DNA of 64,000 bases from Nocardia sp. NRRL S-836 (GTDB lineage Bacteria; Actinomycetota; Actinomycetes; Mycobacteriales; Pseudonocardiaceae), in NCBI RefSeq assembly GCF_001279525.1, contig NZ_LGDY01000091.1, positions 434,001 to 498,000 of the forward strand. The letters are read 5' to 3'. Position 1 is the first letter of the stretch; each line of letters opens with the position of its first letter. The notes beneath the pieces were generated by a model. It ran no database searches. It had not been told where the DNA came from and was given only the letters and a program-made list of their open reading frames with translations. Of this stretch, positions 44,919-54,060 are shown in pieces. Made by a program: the position numbers and the translations under genes.

Positions 44919-45686
44919 TTAGGCCGACAGGGCGCGGGAGATCGCCTGAGCGCTGGTGCGCACGAGCGGCGCCAAGGCGTGCGGCGTGCTGCTCCGGTGC
45001 CGCACGACGAGCGACACCGCGGCGATGACCGCACCGTTCCGGTCGCGGATCGGCGCGCCGACCGACAGGGCGTCCATCGTGACCTGGCGGTCGCTGATCG
45101 AGAACCCGTTCGACCGGACGGCGGCCAGCATCCGGCGCAGCTGGACCGGATCGGTGACGGTCCTGGCGGTGTACCGCTCGATCGGGCGGTCCAGCACCTC
45201 CTCCTGCACCTCGACGGGCGCGTGCGCGAGCAGGACGAGGCCGACACCGGTGGCGGTGAGCGCGAACCGGCTGCCCACGCGGGTGAGCACCGGGACCGCG
45301 CCGGAGCCCGCTATCCGTTCGACGAAGACGAGCTCCACGCCCTCCCTGACGGCGAGCTGCACGTTCTCCCTGGTGATCTGGGAGAGGTCCTCCAGGAACG
45401 GCAGCGCGGCCTCGCGCAGTCCGGGGCCACGTGGCGCGAGCGAGCCGAGCTCCCACAGCCGCAGCCCGACGCGGAACAGCCCGTCGTCACCGCGTTCCAC
45501 GGCGCCCCACGCGCACAGCTCCCGCAGCAGCCGGTGCGCGGTCGACAACGGCACCTCCGCGCGCCGGGACAGCTCGCTGAGCGTCAGCTCGCGGTGCTCG
45601 GCGTCGAACGCGTCGAGCAACCGGAGCGCGCGGCCGATCACCGGACCGGTGGGACCGGCGGGCCGTCCTCGCCTCGGTGCGCTCAT
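44919..45686 (-). CDS. IclR-family transcriptional regulator
   Basis: The 255-residue protein has an N-terminal winged helix-turn-helix (about 15-75, LTLSELSRRAEVPLSTAHRLL) and a C-terminal IclR effector domain (about 80-250, ending PHALAPLVRTSAQAISRAL). It is the probable regulator of the adjacent Rieske operon, which it precedes by 88 bases in the same direction. The start ATG 45686 was chosen because further upstream the frame lacks the family sequence. No regulator of the RebR/LuxR type is inside the bisindole cluster, so this could affect it too (inference). Confidence 0.93.
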   Translation of the reverse strand: MSAPRRGRPAGPTGPVIGRALRLLDAFDAEHRELTLSELSRRAEVPLSTAHRLLRELCAWGAVERGDDGLFRVGLRLWELGSLAPRGPGLREAALPFLEDLSQITRENVQLAVREGVELVFVERIAGSGAVPVLTRVGSRFALTATGVGLVLLAHAPVEVQEEVLDRPIERYTARTVTDPVQLRRMLAAVRSNGFSISDRQVTMDALSVGAPIRDRNGAVIAAVSLVVRHRSSTPHALAPLVRTSAQAISRALSA

Positions 45687-45805
45687 CCCGCCATCTTCCC
45701 AAGCCCCGGACCGGTAGTCCGGCACCACGCGGGTCGCCATGACGTACACCGCCACCGTCACCTGACGCTCGCGACCCTCCCACCGCCACCCCTACCGTCG
45801 AACGC

Positions 45806-46777
45806 ATGATCAGCAGGCGGCAGTTCTCCCAGGCCATCGCCCTCACCGCGGCCGCGGTCCCGCTGACCCGCGCGGTCGCGCACGCGAGCACCCCGGCGTG
45901 GGGCCCGGTCAAGCAGGTCCGTGCGGGCCTGCTGGACGTCGGGTACGCCGAGCTGGGCCCCGCCGACGGCCCGGTGACGATCCTGCTGCACGGCTGGCCC
46001 TACGACATCCACAGCTACGTCGACGTGGCACCGGCGCTGGCCGCGAAAGGCCACCGGGTGCTCGTCCCGTACCTGCGCGGGTACGGCTCCACCCGCTTCC
46101 TGCACGCCCGCACGTTCCGCAACGGCCAGCAGTCGGCCCTCGCCGCGGACGTGATCGCGTTCATGGACGCCCTCAAGATCCGCGAGGCGACGCTCGCCGG
46201 CTTCGACTGGGGCGCCAGGACGGCCTGCGTCACGGCGGCGCTGTGGCCGCAGCGGGTCAGGGCGCTGGTGTCGGTCAGCGGCTACCTGGTCGTGAACCTG
46301 ACCCAGAACCAGGAGCCGCTGAGCCCGCAGGCCGAGCTGGGCTGGTGGTACCAGTACTACTTCGCGACCGAGCGCGGTGTGAAGGGCTACACGCAGAACA
46401 CCGCCGAGTTCAACAAGCTGATCTGGAAGCTCGCCTCGCCGAAGTGGGACTTCGACGACGCCACCTACGGCCGGAGCGCCACGGCGTGGCACAACCCCGA
46501 CCACGTGGCGATCGTCATCCACAACTACCGCTGGCGGCTGCGGCTGGCCGAGGGCGAGCACCGCTACGACGGCTACGAGCGCGAGCTCGCCGCCAAGCCG
46601 GTGATCGGCGTGCCGACGATCACCATCGCCAGCGACTTCGACGGCGCCAACGCGGACGGCACGGGCTACCGCAAGCAGTTCAGCGGCCCTTACGAGCACC
46701 GCGTCCTCACCGGCATCGGCCACAACGTGCCGCAGGAGGCCCCGGAGGCGTTCACCCGCGCCGTGCTCGACGTGTGA
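45806..46777 (+). CDS. Exported alpha/beta-hydrolase, epoxide-hydrolase/haloalkane-dehalogenase-like
   Basis: The 323-residue protein has a Tat-like leader (MISRRQFSQAIALTAAAVP), an oxyanion HGWPYD, a nucleophile elbow GFDWGAR with Asp134 as nucleophile, and a catalytic His in GIGHNVPQEAP. The Asp nucleophile marks the epoxide hydrolase/dehalogenase branch. It is divergent from the IclR gene (119-bp space) and convergent with the amidohydrolase that follows. Confidence 0.88.
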   Translation: MISRRQFSQAIALTAAAVPLTRAVAHASTPAWGPVKQVRAGLLDVGYAELGPADGPVTILLHGWPYDIHSYVDVAPALAAKGHRVLVPYLRGYGSTRFLHARTFRNGQQSALAADVIAFMDALKIREATLAGFDWGARTACVTAALWPQRVRALVSVSGYLVVNLTQNQEPLSPQAELGWWYQYYFATERGVKGYTQNTAEFNKLIWKLASPKWDFDDATYGRSATAWHNPDHVAIVIHNYRWRLRLAEGEHRYDGYERELAAKPVIGVPTITIASDFDGANADGTGYRKQFSGPYEHRVLTGIGHNVPQEAPEAFTRAVLDV

Positions 46778-46793
46778 ACGCCTCCGTGCCCAC

Positions 46794-48215
46794 TCAGGCG
46801 AGCGGTGTGAGAAGGCCGCCCGCCGCGGTGCGGATGCGCAGCGAGGAAAGTCTGGCGTCGCGCACGATCCGTTCCACGTCGTAGCCGACCAGCCGGCCAC
46901 CACGCTTCACGACCCGGCCGTCGACGAGCACGGTGTCGACGTTGGCCGGTGTCGCCGACTGCACCAGCGTCGTCTCGATCAGGCCGCCCGGTGCGATGTT
47001 GACGTCGTTCGTGCGCACCAGGACCAGGTCGGCGCGCTTGCCGACGGTGATCGACCCGGTGACGTCGCCGAGGCCCAGCGCGCGGGCACCGTTGATCGTC
47101 GCCATCTCCAGCACGGCCCGGAACCCGATCTCCGGCAGCGCGGCGGTCGGCGTTCCCTGCCACGGGATCCCGGTCGTCCAGGCCAGGCGCATCGTCTCGA
47201 ACATGTCCGACGGCGCGATCGACGTGGCGTCCGACGACAGCGACACCGGGAGACCGGCGGCCCTCATCCGCAGCAACGTCGCCCGCGGGTCACCGGCCGT
47301 GCCGAGGCGGAACTCCGAGTGCGGCGCCCAGCTCAGCGGTGTGCCGGTGCGGACCAGGACCTCGATGTCGCTGTCGAGCGCCGTGACGTAGTGGCACAGC
47401 AACGTCTTCGGGCCCAGCCAGCCGCGCCGTTCGTAGTCGGCGGCGTCCACGGTCCGCGGCGGTGCCTGGCCCGCGTGGATCGCGACCGGCAGGCCACGGC
47501 CCAGCGCGGCCTCCATGTCCGCGACGAACGCCGGTTCCGTGCTCTGCGACAACCCGCGCAGGCTGACGCCGAGGTGCACCAGCCCGCCGAACGCGGTGCC
47601 GCCGCCGAAGTACTGCTGCCGCACCCGGTCGACGTCGGTCATGTCCACCGGCACGTCGCGTGGCATCTGGTCGACGTGGCCGTAGGAGAACCGGGTGCGC
47701 AGCAGACCGTCGCGGTGCGCCCGCAGCTCGGCGTCGGCGTGCGCGGGCGTGCGGGTGTTGTTGCACCAGTTGTGCACGGTGGTCACGCCCGCGTTCGCCA
47801 GCTCCGCCAGCCCGAGCAGCACGCTGCGGTAGTGGTCGACCGGCTCGTACAACGCCGACGTGGCCCGCTTCGCCGCGAAGTACGGGAAGCCGTCGGCCAC
47901 GAAGTTGCGGCCCAGCGCGCTCCACAGGTGGTGGTGGGTGTTGACGAACCCCGGCATGACGATCATGTCGGTCGCGTCGATGACGTCCGCGTCGCGGGCG
48001 TCCAGGTCACGCCCGACGGCCGCGATCCTGCCGTCGTCGACGAGCACGTCACCGCGTGGCAGCACCCCGAGCACGGGGTCGACGGTGACGACCGACCCGC
48101 CCCTGACCAGCAGGCGTCTTCCGTGCGGCGCTGCGCCCGCGGTGAGTGAGGAGCCCGTGGCGGACGCGGCCAGTGCGGCGCCGAGGGTGGTGGTGAGCGT
48201 CCTTCTGCTGATCAT
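46794..48215 (-). CDS. Exported metal-dependent amidohydrolase (deaminase-like)
   Basis: The 473-residue protein has a Tat-like leader (MISRRTLTTTLGAALAAS), metal motif VMPGFVNTHHHLWS, later His in AIHAGQ and LLCHYV and the Asp in SLSSDATSI. It ends in the ITVGKRADLVLV strand. This fits the chlorohydrolase/cytosine-deaminase branch of the amidohydrolase superfamily. GGAGG lies before ATG 48215. Substrate is unknown, and function in the extracellular space is inferred from the leader. Confidence 0.9.
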   Translation of the reverse strand: MISRRTLTTTLGAALAASATGSSLTAGAAPHGRRLLVRGGSVVTVDPVLGVLPRGDVLVDDGRIAAVGRDLDARDADVIDATDMIVMPGFVNTHHHLWSALGRNFVADGFPYFAAKRATSALYEPVDHYRSVLLGLAELANAGVTTVHNWCNNTRTPAHADAELRAHRDGLLRTRFSYGHVDQMPRDVPVDMTDVDRVRQQYFGGGTAFGGLVHLGVSLRGLSQSTEPAFVADMEAALGRGLPVAIHAGQAPPRTVDAADYERRGWLGPKTLLCHYVTALDSDIEVLVRTGTPLSWAPHSEFRLGTAGDPRATLLRMRAAGLPVSLSSDATSIAPSDMFETMRLAWTTGIPWQGTPTAALPEIGFRAVLEMATINGARALGLGDVTGSITVGKRADLVLVRTNDVNIAPGGLIETTLVQSATPANVDTVLVDGRVVKRGGRLVGYDVERIVRDARLSSLRIRTAAGGLLTPLA

Positions 48216-48316
48216 GCGGCCTCCAGTGCGGGGAGAGTCGGACCAGCCATGCTCACCCGCCGCCACCCGCCTGTCACCGCCGTGCGGAAACCGGTGGGCC
48301 ACCTGGTGGAATGCGC

Positions 48317-49372
48317 TTACCGCGCCTGGTCCAGCGGCCGGATGTGCCGTTCGGGGTGCGCGGTCAGCGCGTCGACCTGGGGCCGGGCCGCGTCGAGCCG
48401 GCTCTGCTCGCTGGACTGGCGGTTGATGATCTGGTCCACGTTGGCGGAGGTCACCAGCAGCCCCGGCGCGACGAACCAGCCCTCCGGCAGCGCGCGGCCG
48501 TGCCTGGCGTGCTCGGCCAGCAGCCGCCCGGCCACCGCGCCCTTGACGAAGTGCTCCGCGGACACCGAAGCGAACAGGTGCCCCTCCTTCACGCCCCGCA
48601 ACGCCTTCGGGTCGACGCTGAACGCACCGGCCAGCCACCGCGCGCCCCTCGCCGCGCGCACGGCGGCGAGGTTGACCGCGTCGACGTCACCGGCACCCAG
48701 GAACGCCAGCGCGCCGGGGTTCGCGTCGACGACCCGCTGCCAGGTCGCGAGGTTCGCCTGCGCGTCGCGCCCGGTGTCGAGCGGCCCCATCACCTTGAGC
48801 TTCGGCAGCCGCTCGGTCAGCCGGGCCCGCATGCCGGCCGACCGCTGGTCCAGCGCGGGCATCGCGGGGGAGTTGCTGCCGATCACCACGGTGCCCGCGG
48901 CGTCGGGCGGGAGCCGGTCGGCCGCGGCGTCGGCGAGCAGCCGGCCCATCTCGTAGCTGTCGTTCTCGATCAGCAACTCCACCTTCGCGCCGGGCGCGAT
49001 CTGGCCGCCCGCGACCGCGATCACCGGGACGCCCTGCTCGACCACCCGCGCCATCGGCTCCGCGACCAGCTCTGGTGCCACCGCGGACACCCCGATGCCG
49101 CCCTTCGCCCGCGTGGCGAGGTCCTTGAGCAGCTCGACCTGCCGCAGCCCGTCGTGCGTGGCCGGTCCGGTGGCCTCCGTCCGCACACCACCGACCATCC
49201 GCGCGCCGGCGTTGAAGCCGTCGGTCATCTCGCGGGAGAAGTCGCGCGAGGTGTTCTGCGACAGGAAGCCGATCGTCGGCGGGTCATCTGACGTCTGCGC
49301 CGCCGTGCACCCACTCACCACCAGCACGAGCGTGAGAACCGCGGCCGGCAGGGCATGAGCACGCAGGAACAT
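48317..49372 (-). CDS. Sugar-type periplasmic-binding lipoprotein, module copy 2
   Basis: The 351-residue product has a lipoprotein signal ending VVSGC and a Peripla_BP_4 fold like its paralogue at 11046-12104 (shared ALAFxGxGDxDxxNLAA, KGAVAGxLLA, final RPLxQAR). Again there is no permease or ATPase nearby. It is divergent from a GGDEF-EAL gene 162 bp away, so copy 2 keeps the same two components but in opposite orientation. It is likely the ligand sensor for that enzyme. Confidence 0.9.
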   Translation of the reverse strand: MFLRAHALPAAVLTLVLVVSGCTAAQTSDDPPTIGFLSQNTSRDFSREMTDGFNAGARMVGGVRTEATGPATHDGLRQVELLKDLATRAKGGIGVSAVAPELVAEPMARVVEQGVPVIAVAGGQIAPGAKVELLIENDSYEMGRLLADAAADRLPPDAAGTVVIGSNSPAMPALDQRSAGMRARLTERLPKLKVMGPLDTGRDAQANLATWQRVVDANPGALAFLGAGDVDAVNLAAVRAARGARWLAGAFSVDPKALRGVKEGHLFASVSAEHFVKGAVAGRLLAEHARHGRALPEGWFVAPGLLVTSANVDQIINRQSSEQSRLDAARPQVDALTAHPERHIRPLDQAR

Positions 49373-49534
49373 CGGTGAACCCCATCGTCGGGTGAAGCGC
49401 AGCGCCAGACGGTAGTGGGTCGGCCGCCGTCCCCGCCACCGGCGCGGAAACCACCGTCCGCCGGGTTGCGTGCCATCCTTTGGGTGCGTACCAATGAGCA
49501 CTTCGCACGGGGTCGTCTAACGTGAGGCGCGTTG
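49373..49534. promoter_or_regulatory. Divergent promoter of the second sensor/c-di-GMP module
   Basis: The 162 bases between the binding-protein start (49372) and the GGDEF-EAL start (49535) must carry both promoters. It contains gggtgcgtaccaatgagc near 49483-49500. A gggtgcgt string also occurs, on the other strand, upstream of copy 1. No AAGCGCTT-type operator is present here. Confidence 0.4.
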
Positions 49535-51499
49535 ATGCTGTCCACCTGGGTCGAGGCTCGCACGACCGCGCACACCACGGTCGTCAGCCTGGTGATCGGC
49601 CTCGTCACGCTCGCGGGCATCGCGCTGTGGATGAGCCTGAGCGCCCAGCGCGCGGCCACGCACCTGCACGAGCTCAACCAGCTCAGCGACCGGTGGGGCC
49701 AGGTCGTGCAGAACGTCGACGTCGCCGACCACGCCATGTCGGACTACCTGCGCTCCGGCACCCCGGTCATGCGCCGGCCGCTGGTCAGCGCCGCCGGTGC
49801 GGCGGAGGAGAGCCTGCGGTGGCTGGGCGACAACGGGGGACCGGCCGACGTCCGGGCCGCCGCGCTGGTCGGTGACCTCTACGGCGACTACACGACGTTG
49901 CTGCGCGAGGTCGTGGCACTGGGTGACGGCGGTGACGCCACCGGGTCCGCCCTGAAGGCCGACCAGGCCGAGCTGACCGTCGTGTCGCTGCGCAAACAGC
50001 TCTCGACCGTCGTGCAGCTCAAACGCCTGGAGACCACCGAGTACCTGCGCAACGCCGAACGCCACAACGAACAGCTCCGGGTCGCGGCCGTCGTCGCGTT
50101 CGTCGTCGACCTCGGCCTGGTCGCGCTCTGCGCCGTCGTGCTGCTGGGCCACCGCCGCAAGATCCTGCGCCAGGCCGCGAAGAGCGAGCACGAGGCGTCG
50201 CACGACGCCCTGACCGGCCTGGCCAACCGCACGCTGCTGACCCAGCGCACCGGTCAGGCGATCGAACGCGCACAGGTCACCGGTGAGCCGCTCGGGCTGT
50301 TCCTCATCGACCTCAACCGCTTCAAACCGATCAACGACACCCTCGGCCACGCGTTCGGCGACCGGCTGCTGCAACACGTGGCGGACCGGCTGACGAGCGC
50401 GGTGCGCGGCGACGACACCGTGGCCAGGCTGGGCGGCGACGAGTTCGCGGTCCTGCTGCCCGCGGTCGGCAGCGCCGCGAACGCGCTGGCCGTGGCGGGC
50501 AAGGTGCACCGGGCGCTGGAGGAGGCCGTGGACCTCGACGGCCTCTCGGTCGAGGTCGGCTGCAGCATCGGCGTGGCGATGTACCCGGGCGACTCGACCG
50601 ACGCGCACGAGCTGTTGAAGCACGCCGACATCGCCATGTACTCGGCCAAGCGCAGCCGGCTCGGCACCGCCGCCTACGAACCGGGCCTGGACCGGCACAG
50701 CGCCGCCCAGCTCACCGTGATCAGCGACCTGCGCAGGGCGATCGACCAGCGCGAGCTCGTCCTGCACTACCAGCCCAAGGCCGACGTCCGCAGCGGCACG
50801 GTCTGCGGCGCCGAGGTGCTGTGCCGCTGGCAGCACCCGAAGCTGGGCCTGCTCGGCCCCGACCGGTTCATCCCGGCCGCCGAGGAGACCGGCCTGATCG
50901 AGCCGCTCACCCGCTACGTGCTCGACCACGCCCTCGCGCAGTGCCGGCAGTGGCACACGGCCGGCTGGGACGTGCCGATCTCGGTCAACGTCGGCGCCCA
51001 GTGCCTGCACGACCTCACGTTCCCCGAGCAGGTGTCCGGCCTGCTCGACCAGCACGGCCGTCCGCCGGACGTGCTGACGCTGGAGATCACCGAGAGCGCC
51101 ATCATCGCCGACCCGCACCGCGCCACCGAGGTGCTGAGCCGCCTGCGCGAGCTCGGTGTCCGGCTGTCGATCGACGACTTCGGCACCGGCTACTCGTCCA
51201 TCGCCTACCTGCGCACGATGCCGGTGCACGAGATGAAGATCGACCGCTCGTTCACCACGAACATGCGCTCGGACTCCAGCAGCGGGGCGATCACCCGCTC
51301 GTTGCTCGGCCTCGCGCACAACCTGGAGCTGGAGGTCGTGGCCGAGGGCGTGGAGGACGAGGAGACGTGGACGGCACTGGCCGCGCTCGGGTGCGACGTC
51401 GTGCAGGGCTACTGCCTGAGCAAACCGCTGCCCGCGGACGAGTTCGCGAGCTGGTTGCGCGACCGGATGCTCACCGGGCTGACCGCGCCGGCCGGGTGA
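49535..51499 (+). CDS. Membrane GGDEF-EAL(EVL) cyclic-di-GMP enzyme, module copy 2
   Basis: The 654-residue protein has a first helix (about 13-35), an outer helical domain (about 36-170), a second helix (about 180-203), a GGDEF domain with intact RLGGDEFAVLL and RGDD I-site, and an EAL domain reading EVL (AEVLCRWQHP). It is clearly paralogous to 9127-11049: LxTTEYLRNAE and RRKILRQAAKSEHEASHD are shared almost unchanged. EVL is a known variant in active phosphodiesterases, so activity is possible. ATG 49535 has GAGG seven bases before. A hairpin terminator follows. Confidence 0.93.
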   Translation: MLSTWVEARTTAHTTVVSLVIGLVTLAGIALWMSLSAQRAATHLHELNQLSDRWGQVVQNVDVADHAMSDYLRSGTPVMRRPLVSAAGAAEESLRWLGDNGGPADVRAAALVGDLYGDYTTLLREVVALGDGGDATGSALKADQAELTVVSLRKQLSTVVQLKRLETTEYLRNAERHNEQLRVAAVVAFVVDLGLVALCAVVLLGHRRKILRQAAKSEHEASHDALTGLANRTLLTQRTGQAIERAQVTGEPLGLFLIDLNRFKPINDTLGHAFGDRLLQHVADRLTSAVRGDDTVARLGGDEFAVLLPAVGSAANALAVAGKVHRALEEAVDLDGLSVEVGCSIGVAMYPGDSTDAHELLKHADIAMYSAKRSRLGTAAYEPGLDRHSAAQLTVISDLRRAIDQRELVLHYQPKADVRSGTVCGAEVLCRWQHPKLGLLGPDRFIPAAEETGLIEPLTRYVLDHALAQCRQWHTAGWDVPISVNVGAQCLHDLTFPEQVSGLLDQHGRPPDVLTLEITESAIIADPHRATEVLSRLRELGVRLSIDDFGTGYSSIAYLRTMPVHEMKIDRSFTTNMRSDSSSGAITRSLLGLAHNLELEVVAEGVEDEETWTALAALGCDVVQGYCLSKPLPADEFASWLRDRMLTGLTAPAG

Positions 51500-51501
51500 C
51501 C

Positions 51502-51529
51502 GGGACGCACCTCGGCCTGAGGTGCGCCC
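51502..51529. terminator. Bidirectional hairpin terminator
   Basis: Arms gggacgcacctc and gaggtgcgccc pair with one bulged base around ggcct. It lies between the convergent GGDEF-EAL and M28 peptidase genes. Confidence 0.75.
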
Positions 51530-51563
51530 GCAGCCCCTCGGTGCGACGGGCAGAGCACCGCGG

Positions 51564-52892
51564 CTACCGCAGGGTGGCCAGCCGGTACGCCGCGGCACCG
51601 ATCAGCTCGATCGACACCTGGAGCCGGTCGAGGCTCACGTTGGCCGCGATCGTGTCCTCCGGCGTGTGGTAGATCGGCTCCAGCAGCTGCGGCCCGCCCT
51701 CACCACGCCAGCTGAAGTTCGCCGACGCCATGCCCTTCTCGTGGAACGGCACGTGGTCGCTCGACCCGCGTGCCACCGGGCCGTGCACGCGCGGGTCGTA
51801 GCCGAGCCGTTGGGCGGCGGCACGGACTTCGCGCGTGGTGTTGTTGTCCGCGCCGTCGACGGACAACAGCCAGTACGCGGTCGCGGGGTCGTGGCTCGTG
51901 GCGACCATGTCGTTCTGGAACACGCCCTTGATGCGTGCGATCTCCTCCGGGATGAGCTGTGAGACGTAGTGCCGGGAGCCGAGCAGGCCCTGTTCTTCCG
52001 AGCCCCACAACGCGAAGCGGATCGTCTTGTTCGTCGGCAGGTGGCGCAGCACGCGCGCGAGCTCCAGGCACAGCACCGTGCCGCTGCCGTCGTCGTTGGC
52101 GCCCGGTGAGCCCGGAACGCTGTCGTAGTGCGCGGTGATCATGACGACGCCGTTGTCACGCCACGGGAACGTGGGCGGGCGTTCCGCGATCACGTTGTGG
52201 GAGGTGAGGTTCGCGTGGTGGGTCGTGGTGATCGTCAGCTCGGTCGTGGTGCCGCGCAACCGCTCGGTGTGCACCTGAGCGAGGCCGACCACCGGGACGG
52301 CGACGTTCTGGGTGAGGGTGGGGGAGAACGCGCTGAGCTTGCTCGCGGTTGCCGAGATGCGGCCGAGCACGACGGCCACGGCGCCCTTCTCGATCGCGGC
52401 CAGGGTCGGCGCGGAACCGGTGGGGGCGTTGACGAACAGCGCGATCTTGCCGGTGAGGTCGGGCAGCGCGCTGCCGTCGCCGACGTCGACGACCGGTGCC
52501 TTGACCGTGACGCCCAGCGCGCCGAACCGCGACGCTCCCGCCTGCCAGCGGGTGCGGTCCACGACGAGGTCGGCGAGGTACTTGTCCGGCACCGCGAACG
52601 GCTGCGTGGTCACCTGGTAGCGCAGCTGCCGGAGCACCCGCACGAGGTAGTCGCGCGCCTGGTGCTCGGAGTCGGTGCCGCCGATGCGCGGGCCGATCCG
52701 GTCGCTCAGCACCCTGAGGTGCTCCAGCGCCCGCCGCGCCCGGACCTGGGCCACCACGGGGAAGTCGCCGAGGTGGAGGTCCGGCGCGTGCGCGGCGCCC
52801 GGTCGTTGCCGGGTGGCGGCCAGCGCACTCGCCGGGCTCGCCGCCACGACCGCGGCACCGGCTGCCGCTGCGAGGAAGTCACGTCTGCGCAT
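51564..52892 (-). CDS. Exported M28-family aminopeptidase
   Basis: The 442-residue protein has a Tat leader (MRRRDFLAAAAGAAVVAAS), a protease-associated (PA) domain (about 135-220), and an M28 zinc peptidase domain with HYDSVPGSPGANDDGSG, WGSEEQG (catalytic Glu) and QNDMVATS. The later ligand His is in SSDHVPFHEKG. It is probably an extracellular aminopeptidase. The ATG 52892 is preceded by GGGGGCG. It faces the c-di-GMP enzyme gene across a terminator. Confidence 0.91.
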   Translation of the reverse strand: MRRRDFLAAAAGAAVVAASPASALAATRQRPGAAHAPDLHLGDFPVVAQVRARRALEHLRVLSDRIGPRIGGTDSEHQARDYLVRVLRQLRYQVTTQPFAVPDKYLADLVVDRTRWQAGASRFGALGVTVKAPVVDVGDGSALPDLTGKIALFVNAPTGSAPTLAAIEKGAVAVVLGRISATASKLSAFSPTLTQNVAVPVVGLAQVHTERLRGTTTELTITTTHHANLTSHNVIAERPPTFPWRDNGVVMITAHYDSVPGSPGANDDGSGTVLCLELARVLRHLPTNKTIRFALWGSEEQGLLGSRHYVSQLIPEEIARIKGVFQNDMVATSHDPATAYWLLSVDGADNNTTREVRAAAQRLGYDPRVHGPVARGSSDHVPFHEKGMASANFSWRGEGGPQLLEPIYHTPEDTIAANVSLDRLQVSIELIGAAAYRLATLR

Positions 52893-52973
52893 GGTGTCGC
52901 CCCCAGGTCCAGTTGCGCCGTCGACGTGAACGTACGGAGCAGCCACCGTGCGGGACAACCGACTTCCGGTGGG

Positions 52974-53960
52974 TCACGCGGCGTGGTCGAGCACCAGGTC
53001 CTGCACCCGTTTGCGGGCATCCGCGCGTGCCTTGCCGATGCACGACATGAGCAACGCCGACAGCGTCTCGGGGTTGTGGTCGCGTGCGGCCGGGTCGAGT
53101 GCGATGCCGGTCGTCACGCCATTCGCGTCCACCGTGACGCTGACCGGTCCCACCGACGCACGTCCGATGATCGCACTCAGCTCACGCAGCAGTTCATGGT
53201 AACGCTCGCGTTCCTGCTGCGCGGCCGCGTCGGCCTGTTCGCGCCACCAGGCGATCCGGCGTTGCAGCAGGTCACGCGCCGCGACGGCGTCGGCCACCGG
53301 CACGGTCCACGCCCCGGACGCCGTGTGCAGCACCAAAGCGTTGTCCCGCGCCGTGACCCGTTGCACGCGCGCGAACGCGATCCCCGCCTCAAGACCGTCC
53401 GCACGCCAGTCGATCCGGTCGGTGCCGATCACCACCCGCGTGCCGTCGCCCGCCAGCACGAGCGGGAACGCCGTCGCCCCCAGCTCCACGACCGGCGTCG
53501 CCAGCAGCGACCGTTGCGCCAACCGTGCCAGCCAGCCCGCCGACCCCGCGCCCAGCAGTCCCACCGCGCACAACGCCTTGACCGCGACGGCCGCACCGGG
53601 GCTGAGCCGCAACGCGATGCCCGACCCCGGCAGCACACCGAGCACGAGCTGCGCGCCGGTCATCAGGGTGGTCGCGGGCAGCCACGAGTGCGGATCGCTC
53701 AACCCGTTGCGCCGCAACCAGGTGAGCAACGCCCACGCGCACGCGGCCGCCGCCACCGCCGGGATCGCGGACCACCACGGCATGATCCGGTGCCCGGCCG
53801 AGGTCATCCCGGCCAGCACCACGCACACGAGACCGATCGCGCCGGGCAGCACGCCCGCCGCCAGGAGCAGCAACGTCCGGGTGCGCCGCCACCGCGTGGC
53901 GAGCGCGCGCACGACCTGGGGATCGTGGGTGAGCGGTATGGCGTGCGGGATCAGTGTCAT
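52974..53960 (-). CDS. Membrane protein with PH-like and YbaB/EbfC-like C-terminal regions
   Basis: The 328-residue protein has about four hydrophobic segments in the first 170 residues, a short PH-like beta region (about 170-220) and a soluble tail (about 235-328, GPVSVTVDANGVTTGIAL, then CIGKARADARKRVQDLV). The tail looks like the YbaB/EbfC family that binds DNA or associates with secretion loci. YbaB proteins are usually free and small, so a membrane-tethered version is unusual. Annotation of the tail is by eye only. Its start overlaps (ATGA) the alternative reading-frame end of the PepSY gene upstream. Confidence 0.72.
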   Translation of the reverse strand: MTLIPHAIPLTHDPQVVRALATRWRRTRTLLLLAAGVLPGAIGLVCVVLAGMTSAGHRIMPWWSAIPAVAAAACAWALLTWLRRNGLSDPHSWLPATTLMTGAQLVLGVLPGSGIALRLSPGAAVAVKALCAVGLLGAGSAGWLARLAQRSLLATPVVELGATAFPLVLAGDGTRVVIGTDRIDWRADGLEAGIAFARVQRVTARDNALVLHTASGAWTVPVADAVAARDLLQRRIAWWREQADAAAQQERERYHELLRELSAIIGRASVGPVSVTVDANGVTTGIALDPAARDHNPETLSALLMSCIGKARADARKRVQDLVLDHAA

Positions 53961-54060
53961 CGGGCACCCCTCGTCAGCTCTCCGCCGTCACGCGGTGTGA
54001 CGTGCGGGCCGACCAGGCTTCCCGGCGCACCTGCCCGTAAATATGCCGCAAATGCCCAGC

